A stretch of 64,000 bases of DNA, from assembly GCA_012960305.1 (NCBI GenBank), contig DUBM01000015.1, forward strand, positions 26,150 through 90,149. Direction: 5' to 3'. Every line of letters begins with the position of its first letter. The stretch's first letter is position 1. Positions 17,176 to 25,262 of this stretch are shown here, piece by piece. The notes under the pieces were generated by a model, which searched no databases, was not told where the DNA came from, and saw only the letters and a list, made by a program, of their open reading frames with translations. This stretch comes from Gammaproteobacteria bacterium (GTDB lineage Bacteria; Pseudomonadota; Gammaproteobacteria; Pseudomonadales; Pseudohongiellaceae). The position numbers and the translations under genes were made by a program.

Positions 17176-18534
17176 TTAGTCGTTACTACCAGCTAGCGAG
17201 CGCTCTTCCTTTTCTTTGCGATCAGCAACTAGCGAGTCAAAGCCTTCATCGTCGAGGTGAGTAACCGCGATCCAAGCATGAGACATTTCGTCACCAGTCC
17301 GGCTGCCGCCAACGACCCACTGATCAGGATCAGGGTTGTTAGGGTTGTCCGCTGTGTTGTCGTACCACTGCTTGATTACCAATACTGCGCCAGTCGGAAT
17401 TAGCGGAGCTATCTCTGGATTATAGATATGGCTGTGATGCCAAGTTGCGCTCCACTTAGAGATCTGGCTGATCTGGTCAGTACGGCCAGTTTCTGGGTAG
17501 AAAATTTCTAGGGACGCGGCATTCATGCGCAGATGACCATGAGGCTGGAAGCTGTCTATACGGACTGGATGATCGAAAGAGTGAAAACCTTGAGTCATCG
17601 CATAACCGTTAGGAGGAACGATCAAACTGCCGTTTTCATAACCGTCTCGTAGTTGATACAAACGAAGGTCTTGACGGTAAGGGCTTTCAGCAACTTCGTA
17701 TTCTTCCTCGTGAAACCAGATACCCAGTTCAACCACGTTATTTTTAACTGCTTCACCTTGAGCTGTTGCGCCCACGCCGCCAGGGAACATGTGGATGTCC
17801 CAGTAAATGCGTGAGTCAGCTGGCATTTCACGGCAAACACCTTCAGGCATTAATTCGCCCCATTTGCCCATAGCGTATTCAGTAAGCTGGCTGAAGCGTT
17901 CATACTCCCCGGTATCTGCATTGAATGTATCTACTGATGGGTTGCTGTGGTGAACAACTGCACGTGCATCACCGCGTGGCTTCACTTGCATTGCCTTGAT
18001 GCAACGCTTTTGAGTCACGCCAGTGTCGACATAGTGCTTGTGCCACATATCGTTACCGCCTGCAGGGATATCGATAGGGGTGGATGCGATAATCAGATCA
18101 GGCTCACCAAGCTCCGGCTCGAAGTTCCAGGAATCTAAATCCCCAAGCACTGGTGCTGGAGGAATAATATCTACTGGACCAAGAGGAGATCCGTTGTTTA
18201 CCCATGAAACAATTGTATCTATCTCTTCTTGGGCAAGACGCCAATCACCTTTCAGATCCTGGATGCCAATGCCGTGGTCGTATGCGTAAGGAGGCATTTC
18301 ACGAGAAGCTACTTTCAATTGAATCAATGGTGCCCAGGGGCGCACCTGGTCGTATGATTCGAATTGCATAGGGCCGATACCACCTTCACGGTGACAGACA
18401 ACACAATTTTCGTTGATGATCTTACCAACATGGCTGTTGTAAGTTATTTCATCACGGTCCTGCGCCTGCGCACTAGTAAGGCCTAACGCAAGCATTGCGC
18501 TGCCTAGCAGGGCTATTTTTTGCACTAAATTCAT
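17176..18534 (-). CDS. Cytochrome c - PHM-like type II copper monooxygenase fusion (type A, copy 2)
   Basis: 452 residues from the ATG at 18534. The frame is open 44 codons further upstream, but the ATG is preceded by GAGGAG with 6 nt spacing and starts a clean signal peptide (M-N-L-V-Q-K-I-A...A-Q-A-Q). The haem motif C-V-V-C-H is at 44-48 and R-E-M-P-P follows. Copper positions match copy 1: V-H-H-S, D-I-H-M-F, Q-P-H-G-H and D-E-M-S-H-A-W. It ends in the same E-K-E-E-R-S-L-A-G tail. Similarity to copy 1 runs over the whole length, so this is a tandem duplication followed by divergence, mostly in linkers and a short insertion after the third copper motif. The gene upstream (18771-19709) encodes an exported protein of unknown family that may belong to the same transcript. 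Confidence 0.8.
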   Translation of the reverse strand: MNLVQKIALLGSAMLALGLTSAQAQDRDEITYNSHVGKIINENCVVCHREGGIGPMQFESYDQVRPWAPLIQLKVASREMPPYAYDHGIGIQDLKGDWRLAQEEIDTIVSWVNNGSPLGPVDIIPPAPVLGDLDSWNFEPELGEPDLIIASTPIDIPAGGNDMWHKHYVDTGVTQKRCIKAMQVKPRGDARAVVHHSNPSVDTFNADTGEYERFSQLTEYAMGKWGELMPEGVCREMPADSRIYWDIHMFPGGVGATAQGEAVKNNVVELGIWFHEEEYEVAESPYRQDLRLYQLRDGYENGSLIVPPNGYAMTQGFHSFDHPVRIDSFQPHGHLRMNAASLEIFYPETGRTDQISQISKWSATWHHSHIYNPEIAPLIPTGAVLVIKQWYDNTADNPNNPDPDQWVVGGSRTGDEMSHAWIAVTHLDDEGFDSLVADRKEKEERSLAGSND

Positions 18535-18770
18535 GTTGTTCTCCTCAGGCTGAGAGTTGTGGGTAGAGTAGTCGTAAAATGTTAATTGCGGAGCCGCTAA
18601 AAGTCCAATGATTCCGGGTATTTTGGCGATAGTTATGCAACAAATTGAAACAGTTTTTGAGCACATACATATTGCTCAATTTTCGTTCAATTTTAATGAA
18701 TTGAGAAAATCTCCCAATTTCAATAGAAAACCCGCTAATTGATTGAATAAAATGGGGTTTTAGCGCACCA

Positions 18771-19709
18771 CTATCGAACAGTGACGCGCTGGTAGACATT
18801 GGTCCAGCAGCATTGGTCGCCATCTGAGCTATCTGGAGCACGGTGCTGTGTCACTTTAGCAGAAATGATGTATTCGCCGGCTTCTGAGAAGGAAACAAAT
18901 ACTTGGCCGATTCCGCTCGGGCCATCCACTTGCGTGGAATTCGCCTTAGGTTCACGGAAAAAACGGAAGCGGGGATCGCCTTCTTTATAAGGGTTCTCGG
19001 TGACTTCAGTGTCGGGGTGACGGGTAAAAGTCACCTCGCCTGCACCCTGAAACTTCATGAACTCCACACCTAGTGGAATGGGTTCTTTGAAGCGGGAATC
19101 TGTTGGGTCGCGATCAGAAGGATCATTAATATTCACGCTCATGCGCACGTTAGTGCCAGCTTGCACGGTGCCATCGGGGAAATCTCCGATCTGCGCGTAC
19201 AGTCCGGCACTTTGCGCTCCTCTATCGCCGATACCAACCAATGGCTGCAGAGAGCCTTGTGGACGCGGTAGAATGAAGTCTAATTCGTAGGCTGCCGCAC
19301 CGCGGCGGCCAGGAACTTTCAATGTTTCGCTGTCGCCAGTCGTGAGATACCACCATACATCTAGGTCTTGTTCACTGGCGGGTACTGTGATCGCAAAGGC
19401 GCCAGTTGTCCGACCTGCTGGAAAATGAGTTGGCTGAATGCCACTGTATTTCGCGGGCTCGATATAGTTACCTTCACCTAGTGGAAGATCTAGCGGCTCA
19501 TCATTTCGGTTGATCATACCGAAGGAATAACTCGTAGTTCCATCCGGGTTTGCTATCCACCCTTCCAGTACAGGAATGATCGGTAGACCACCTCCAGGTG
19601 CGAGGCTCAGAAAACGAGCATTTTGTGAGGATTGCGCCTGGACGGTAATAGACACAGCTACCAATAATCCACAGGCCACCATAGCGATTGTTTTGTAAAC
19701 TCGTTGCAT
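18771..19709 (-). CDS. Exported protein of unknown function upstream of the tandem monooxygenases
   Basis: 312 residues with a signal peptide (A-C-G-L-L-V-A-V-S...V-Q-A-Q). I do not recognise the family. The mature protein appears beta-rich, with repeated Gly/Pro turns. A Y-S-F-G-M-I-N-R-N block resembles an immunoglobulin-like strand, and the C-terminus reads C-C-W-T-N-V-Y-Q-R-V-T-V after S-A-K-V-T-Q-H. A TTG at 19724 is in frame, but GGAG spaced 9 nt from the ATG at 19709 makes the ATG the better start. It lies upstream of the type A copy 2 gene on the same strand, 236 bp away. A paired Cys-Cys-Trp at the end of a beta domain could bind metal or form a disulfide; this is speculation. Confidence 0.6.
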   Translation of the reverse strand: MQRVYKTIAMVACGLLVAVSITVQAQSSQNARFLSLAPGGGLPIIPVLEGWIANPDGTTSYSFGMINRNDEPLDLPLGEGNYIEPAKYSGIQPTHFPAGRTTGAFAITVPASEQDLDVWWYLTTGDSETLKVPGRRGAAAYELDFILPRPQGSLQPLVGIGDRGAQSAGLYAQIGDFPDGTVQAGTNVRMSVNINDPSDRDPTDSRFKEPIPLGVEFMKFQGAGEVTFTRHPDTEVTENPYKEGDPRFRFFREPKANSTQVDGPSGIGQVFVSFSEAGEYIISAKVTQHRAPDSSDGDQCCWTNVYQRVTVR

Positions 19710-20006
19710 TGACGTCTTCTCCAAAAATCAGTTTCGATAAACCGTTGTAACACCCTAATCAAACCGGAAAATTCAGCTTTCGGTAGAATAAATTTATAAG
19801 CGGTTGAATCTTCCCTAGCAGGAACGCTAGGATAAACGCCATTTGGGCTCGAGTCTAGTTGTAAACAGCCGGAATTAGAGACCTACAGCGCTGTTTTTAA
19901 ACAAATTGTTACAAGTGACGTTTTTAAGCACTAATTAATACATTAAACTACTAGCCGAAGTCTGCAAATGGACATAACCGACATCTAATTATTTAATAGA
20001 GCGCCG

Positions 20007-21710
20007 ATGAAAAAATTGATCTCATTCTGTATTATTTTAGTTCTCACTTTTTGTTCTACATCAACGTTGGGAGCTTTGGACCGCATTGGCGATTTCGCTT
20101 TGCTGGATCAGCAGGGCGAATTTCATCAATTGAGTCGTTTTCAGCACAAGAAAGCTTTAGTAATGATGTCTTATTCCCAGACTTGTGGCTCCATAGACTC
20201 GAGTCTTGAGTTTTTTATGAACGTACATTCCAAATACTCAAATGGGGATTTTGAATTTGTTCTAATAGATTCCGAGGACCAGGGCAGGCCTGCTCTGACC
20301 GACCTTTCCGCACAATTACCTACTGGACTTTCAATCCTTGAAGATGATGGCCAATTGGTTTCCGAAACCCTTGATATTACTAGAGCAGGAGAAGTATTGG
20401 TTTTTAATCCGCAGCGGCTTTCTCTTTATTATCGAGGGGCAGCAAGCGCTCAGTTGGACAAAGTTTTGAACGAAGTTGCTACAGGCAGTCCCGTTGACAC
20501 CGTCGAATCCGCCTCCGGTGATTGCATACTTGCTTATCCGATGCGAGATCAACACGCGAGTACTCCTCCAGATTTCAACAAAGAAGTGGCCCCAATCATT
20601 ATCGAAAATTGTGCTGAGTGTCATCGCCGAGGTGGTGTGGGCCCATTCGCTCTGGATAGTTACATCATGGTTCTCGGGTGGTCACCTATGATTCGTGAAG
20701 TACTACTAAGTAAGAGAATGCCCCCAGCCCAAGTAGATCCCTATATCGGCCATTCAGCGAATGCGCGCTACCTATCCAAAACAAATCTGCAAACATTAGT
20801 TCACTGGATTGACGCGGGTGCCCCTCGGGGTGAAAGTGAAGAAGATCCCTTAGAACTGTTAGCGACAAATGTTGATGCTGATGCAGCTTGGATCTTGGGA
20901 GAACCAGATTTTATCGTTACCGGCCCTGACAACGAAATAGCCGCCACAGGTGTCATGGATTATATCTATGAAGATGTAGAGCTGGGTTTCGACGAAGACA
21001 AATGGATTCGAGCAGTGCAATATAAGCCTGGTGATGAAGCGGTGTTGCATCATCTTATGACCTTCGTTACAGCTCCAGATGAAGATTTCTGGGGGCCAGA
21101 GCGTGATCAAGAAGCGAGCACTCGTCGTTTTGTTGAGGGTTATGCTCCCGGCCAGGCGAAGGCGATTGAGTTTTCGGCTGGCACTGGGGTATTGATTCCA
21201 CAGGGTCACAAGTTATCTATGCAGTTTCATTATGTGACCAATGGACTATCGACAGTGGATATAACCCAACTGGGTTTGTACTTTGCTGAAGAGACTCCTG
21301 CACAAGAGCGATTGGTACAAGCAGTCTCATCTCGATTTGTCTTACCGCCCAATGATGCAGATTTTGCGCTGCAAGCTCAGCATGTGTTTGATGAAGACAT
21401 TATTATTACCGGTGTGCGAGCTCGGATGAATTATCGCGGCAAGAAGATGAAGTTCATTGTTGAAGGAGCGGACGGTATGCGCCGTGAAATTTTCAGTGTT
21501 CCGGCTTACAACTATGGCTGGCAGCCTCACTATATTCTGCATGAACCCCAAAGTGTGACTGCTGGTAGTACTTTGCATGTAGTTGGAGCGTTCGACAATT
21601 CGATATCTAATCCGCTCAACCCAGACCCGGAAAAAGAAATCAACTTTGGCCTAGAAACCTGGGATGAAATGTTTACAGGCTATTTTACTTATCATCGCCA
21701 GCTCGATTGA
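20007..21710 (+). CDS. Redoxin - cytochrome c - PHM-like fusion (type B) with degenerate CuM site
   Basis: 567 residues: signal peptide (about 1-23), redoxin/AhpC-TSA-like domain (about 24-160; R-I-G-D-F-A-L-L-D, then a single Cys60, no C-x-x-C), haem motif C-A-E-C-H at 202-206, G-W-S-P-M-I-R-E and K-R-M-P-P (237-240), then a PHM-like module. CuH-site positions are present: L-H-H-L (His348/His349) and Q-F-H-Y (His408). Where the sister protein at 57 kb has P-H-M-H-F, this one reads A-R-M-N-Y, so both CuM histidines are replaced by Arg473 and Asn475, although Met555 (W-D-E-M-F) remains. Since oxygen activation in PHM occurs at CuM, this copy may be non-catalytic or work differently. The next gene starts 21 bp downstream. 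Confidence 0.82.
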   Translation: MKKLISFCIILVLTFCSTSTLGALDRIGDFALLDQQGEFHQLSRFQHKKALVMMSYSQTCGSIDSSLEFFMNVHSKYSNGDFEFVLIDSEDQGRPALTDLSAQLPTGLSILEDDGQLVSETLDITRAGEVLVFNPQRLSLYYRGAASAQLDKVLNEVATGSPVDTVESASGDCILAYPMRDQHASTPPDFNKEVAPIIIENCAECHRRGGVGPFALDSYIMVLGWSPMIREVLLSKRMPPAQVDPYIGHSANARYLSKTNLQTLVHWIDAGAPRGESEEDPLELLATNVDADAAWILGEPDFIVTGPDNEIAATGVMDYIYEDVELGFDEDKWIRAVQYKPGDEAVLHHLMTFVTAPDEDFWGPERDQEASTRRFVEGYAPGQAKAIEFSAGTGVLIPQGHKLSMQFHYVTNGLSTVDITQLGLYFAEETPAQERLVQAVSSRFVLPPNDADFALQAQHVFDEDIIITGVRARMNYRGKKMKFIVEGADGMRREIFSVPAYNYGWQPHYILHEPQSVTAGSTLHVVGAFDNSISNPLNPDPEKEINFGLETWDEMFTGYFTYHRQLD

Positions 21711-21731
21711 TGCATAGCAGTGATAAATTGA

Positions 21732-22775
21732 ATGAGTGATTCTAACTCTGCGGTTGTCGCTCAGGCCAAACTACATCATGCCTATTTGTTGGGCTTGCAA
21801 TTGATGGTTGCTACCAATAGATCTTCAGCAGAAATCGGCGACTGGATGTTTAAACTCTTCCGCCGCCAGCACCAAGAAAAATTCTTATCCAGTTTTGAGA
21901 AACTCGGTTTATGCGACCTACCTCACGCGGTGGCTTGCGCTCAATATCATGTTATGTCGAATAGTATTGGCGGCGTCCCTGTTGAGTATTTGGTCGAAAG
22001 TGATACGAAAGCCTGGGTGCGGTTTCGCTATCCGCGCTGGATGTATAGCGGTCCAACAATTTGTGGAGTGCCTATAGAAGTTAGCCGAGGTTTTCTAGAA
22101 GGTTGGTATGCGCAAAATGGAGTATCGCTGCAAAATGATTGCCTCGGTTTTGTCTGCGTCTCAGAAGATATGACCGGCGAATTTGGATTCTGCGGTTACT
22201 TTAAAGAGTTTGATTCTGCTCTGGCTGAGAATGAAAGACTACAGTTTTCTCGGGGGGAACTGCCGCCCGCTTTTGATGCGGGAGCGCAGCCAAAATTACC
22301 TACTGATTTATGGAATAGTGAGCGAATAGGAAAAGCTAATCGGAATTATGCTATGGAATTTATCCGCAATGCGTTGGTCACTCTCGCCGAAGTCATTGGG
22401 GCAAATGAGAGTACCGAATTGGCTGCTCGCGCGGCAAGACTAATTGGGTTGCAATATTTTCAGGAAACCAACACGTTGGTCGGAACCAGTGATGGTGACG
22501 TTAGTGACGCAGCAGAATATTTGCAACGGATGTTCGGTGGACTAAACGATGAAGTAAGTGTTAGCGATTTGCATGCGGACGGCCATATAACATTGCGGCA
22601 CAAAAATCTTCGAATAGTGAAAGGCCTCGCCTCTGCAGAAGCAAGTCTTGTTCTCGATAGCTGGAAGCATCTTTGGATAGGGGCCTTATCAAGTTATCGC
22701 GTGCTGAAAGAAGTCCACATATCCATTGAAAGGGAAGAATTGTGTTGGAAGATCAATGATCGAAAGTCTGAATAG
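21732..22775 (+). CDS. Hypothetical cytosolic protein co-transcribed with the degenerate monooxygenase
   Basis: 347 residues, no signal peptide or membrane span; family not recognised. It contains an Ala/Leu-rich helical N-terminus and a central block with Y-L-V-E-S-D-T-K-A-W-V-R-F-R-Y-P-R-W typical of a beta-sheet. A Cys-containing stretch follows (C-L-G-F-V-C-V-S and F-G-F-C-G-Y-F), then a helical C-terminal half. The pattern is loosely reminiscent of enzymes whose precursors lack export signals, but I see no catalytic motif. It starts 21 bp after the stop of the redoxin-cytochrome-monooxygenase gene on the same strand, so it is likely in one operon with it. That is odd for a cytosolic protein next to an exported one. 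Confidence 0.55.
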   Translation: MSDSNSAVVAQAKLHHAYLLGLQLMVATNRSSAEIGDWMFKLFRRQHQEKFLSSFEKLGLCDLPHAVACAQYHVMSNSIGGVPVEYLVESDTKAWVRFRYPRWMYSGPTICGVPIEVSRGFLEGWYAQNGVSLQNDCLGFVCVSEDMTGEFGFCGYFKEFDSALAENERLQFSRGELPPAFDAGAQPKLPTDLWNSERIGKANRNYAMEFIRNALVTLAEVIGANESTELAARAARLIGLQYFQETNTLVGTSDGDVSDAAEYLQRMFGGLNDEVSVSDLHADGHITLRHKNLRIVKGLASAEASLVLDSWKHLWIGALSSYRVLKEVHISIEREELCWKINDRKSE

Positions 22776-23149
22776 GAAAGAAAAGAGAAGCGAAGAGAAG
22801 AATAGAAAAGAATGAGCAAGAGGTTAGTGCTAGCCAGAAATCCTGCAGTCGGCATCGCTAAATGAATTTGGATATTAGCGTTGTTGCCATCCCCTAAAAT
22901 AGTGTCCAAACCTCATCAGCAGACAAGAGGTAGATTTAGGCTGTGTCTTAATTTCGAGTTTGGAGAATTTTCTGGCGCGTAAACTCTTTTGAGAATTGTC
23001 TGTTATGCTTGCCACCGATCATGTTGACCACTCTAAAAGTGAATGCGCAACGATGAATTTATCTGGAGGAAAACTCTCCGAAATTGATAGATTAAAAACT
23101 CATGTCGTAGCAATGACTAAAGTAAATCCTAGTAAGGAATTCTGTCCCA
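22776..23149. other. Intergenic region with a purine-rich tract
   Basis: 374 bp. The left edge (about 22774-22823) is an almost uninterrupted A/G tract with repeated GAAAAG/GAAGAG units directly after the stop codon. The rest should hold the promoter of the MFS gene. I see no credible gene. Confidence 0.5.
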
Positions 23150-24448
23150 ATGTTTGATAGCAAGGCTAACGAGATTAATGATGAGGAAATTTTCTATGGT
23201 TGGAAAATTGTTGCCGCTATCTTCGTAATATTGACATTTTCAAGTGGCCTGAGTTTTTATAATCACGCCATTTACCTTGATGCGTTGGCAGCGTTACCGG
23301 CATTCAGTATACAAACCGCATCGTTCGCTGTTTCTATTTTCTTTTTGACGGGTGGTTTTGCAGGATTGTGGGTGGCTAAATGGGTGCAGAGATATGACCC
23401 AAGATGGACTATTTCTTTAGGTGCAGTCATTAGTTTCATAGCTTTGTCTGCACTTCCTTCGGTTACTAAAGTTTGGCAGTTATTTGCAGTTTACTCATTT
23501 TTTGGCGTTGGGTTTTCCGCCGCATCACTTATTCCCGCGACCACCCTGGTGGCGCGATGGTTTAACCGCCGCAGGGCAATGGCCTTATCGATCGCCTCAA
23601 CTGGATTATCACTAGGTGGTGTCGTGCTAACTCCTTTGAGTGTATTAATGGTCGAGTCATTTGGCTTCGCGGTGGCCGGCCCGATGATGGGTGTTATGTA
23701 TCTGTTAGGCGTAATTCCGGTGGCTTTGATTTGGTTACGGCCTGACCCGGCGTCCATGGGGTTATTAACCGATGGAGATAAAGCTCCTGAACGAGCAATT
23801 AAACAAGATGCTCTGCAAACTGGTAATGACCCAAGCAGCGGAAATGACCAAATCATCTTGGATGGAATTACTCTAAAAGAAGCCAGGGCGACTAGGTTTT
23901 TTTGGGGCGTTAGCGTCGGGTATATCTTTCTTATGTTGGCCCAGGTGGGAGGAATAGCCCATCAGTACGGTCTGGCCCGTGAGCTTCTTAGCGAGTCGCA
24001 AACGGCAGCAGCTGTGGCAATCTTGCCTATAGCCAGCATTATCGGCCGATTGGTCGGAGGATGGATAGTTGAGCGTTCGTCAATACGGTTGTTCGCTCTT
24101 GGGATGATTATGCTGCAAGCAGTTTCCCTAGCATTGCTCGCAGGCGGCTTTAATGCAGTAAGCCTTTGCATAGGCCTGGCTCTGTTCGGCACATCTGTAG
24201 GTAACCTCTTGATGTTGCAGCCACTACTAATAGCAGAAGCCTTTGGTGTCAGAGATTATGCTCGTATATTTTCTATCTGTAATTTGATGTCTTCTTGGGG
24301 TACAGCTGCAGGTCCTGCTCTCCTTGGTATTGTTTACACGATTAATCAGGAGATGTACGGTTTGTCATATGCAATCGCAGCTCTTGCAGGTGCCACTGGC
24401 TTTATCTTGTTTCTATGTGGCGGCAAGATAAAAAGTCAGTCGGTCTAA
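23150..24448 (+). CDS. Major facilitator superfamily transporter
   Basis: 432 residues with about 12 hydrophobic segments. The N-terminus Y-G-W-K-I-V-A-A-I-F-V-I-L-T-F opens TM1, as in oxalate/monocarboxylate-type MFS proteins. A long soluble loop follows TM6 (about 195-240, rich in Asp, Glu, Gln), and the basic loop W-F-N-R-R-R-A-M-A-L-S-I-A between TM4 and TM5 is typical of this branch. It is an inner-membrane secondary carrier, probably for a small organic acid. AAGGA lies about 11 nt before the ATG. It stands alone on the plus strand and converges with the thioesterase gene. The substrate cannot be read from the sequence. Confidence 0.85.
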   Translation: MFDSKANEINDEEIFYGWKIVAAIFVILTFSSGLSFYNHAIYLDALAALPAFSIQTASFAVSIFFLTGGFAGLWVAKWVQRYDPRWTISLGAVISFIALSALPSVTKVWQLFAVYSFFGVGFSAASLIPATTLVARWFNRRRAMALSIASTGLSLGGVVLTPLSVLMVESFGFAVAGPMMGVMYLLGVIPVALIWLRPDPASMGLLTDGDKAPERAIKQDALQTGNDPSSGNDQIILDGITLKEARATRFFWGVSVGYIFLMLAQVGGIAHQYGLARELLSESQTAAAVAILPIASIIGRLVGGWIVERSSIRLFALGMIMLQAVSLALLAGGFNAVSLCIGLALFGTSVGNLLMLQPLLIAEAFGVRDYARIFSICNLMSSWGTAAGPALLGIVYTINQEMYGLSYAIAALAGATGFILFLCGGKIKSQSV

Positions 24449-24524
24449 CAATTTATTTTTGCCGAGCAGAGGTAAGCCGGCCGTACTGCCGATCAATGTA
24501 ATAGTCTGCTGCCGCCAGTGCTTT

Positions 24525-24965
24525 TCATTTCTCGAAGAGTTTCTGCCATTGCTCCGGTACTCGGGTGACGGCACCCTTGCTGTTGGTCCAAATATGCCGG
24601 GTATAGCCAGAAACCAATACATCATCGGATTCAGGCCCCCACACTTCATAAGTAAATGTTACTCTTCGACTGCGATTTTCCGTTAATCTCGTGCTAATTT
24701 TGACCTGGTTTCCATAGACTAGGCTGCCTACATAACGCACATTTACTTCAGTAACTGGTAGCATGAATCCACTGGCTTCGATGCCAGCATAATCTCTCCC
24801 CAGGCTACGCATAAGCTCGCTTCTACCTTCCTCAAAATAAACCAGATAGGCGGCATGATGTACCACCCTCATAGCGTCAGTTTCAGCATACCTTACGTAG
24901 AAGTCGGTAACGGCGATGGGGTCTTCATAGATTTTGGATTTGATATTGTTCTCAGGGTCTGACAT
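24525..24965 (-). CDS. Hot-dog fold acyl-CoA thioesterase (YbgC/4HBT-like)
   Basis: 146 residues, the usual size. The active-site region reads V-R-Y-A-E-T-D-A-M-R-V-V-H-H-A-A-Y-L-V-Y-F-E-E-G-R broken over two turns: the D-x-M-x-x-V-H-H segment with following Y-F-E-x-x-R is the signature of the 4-hydroxybenzoyl-CoA thioesterase/YbgC group (catalytic Asp near residue 30). Cytosolic, hydrolyses short or aromatic acyl-CoA esters. It is not in the tol-pal operon, so it is a stand-alone thioesterase here. Confidence 0.85.
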   Translation of the reverse strand: MSDPENNIKSKIYEDPIAVTDFYVRYAETDAMRVVHHAAYLVYFEEGRSELMRSLGRDYAGIEASGFMLPVTEVNVRYVGSLVYGNQVKISTRLTENRSRRVTFTYEVWGPESDDVLVSGYTRHIWTNSKGAVTRVPEQWQKLFEK

Positions 24966-25262
24966 AAAGCGTTGCTCAGGATTAGTTGATTTGAATTATT
25001 GCGTGGAAAGAGCGCCTTACCACTAGCTATTTCGCAGCGTACTTCAGTAGCTGATGCTGTTCACGGGTTCTGTGTATTATGGTTATTATATCCCGAGAGT
25101 TGGGGATATTACCGTTGAGTGATTTAGCCCTAGATTTACCTTAATGAGGAACAACCATTTTTCTGTGTCTTCCGGTCTTTTTCTGCTAATTTGCCAGCAA
25201 TTAATAGATTTTTGGCAAGTTGCGGGTCCGCTCTTCTTCTTACATAGAATCGCTTAAAGAAT

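Noticed and set aside
20007..21710. Thought of as a plain thioredoxin/TlpA protein
   Set aside because: The redoxin-like domain lacks C-x-x-C and makes up under a third of the protein; the haem motif and copper-monooxygenase-like part dominate.
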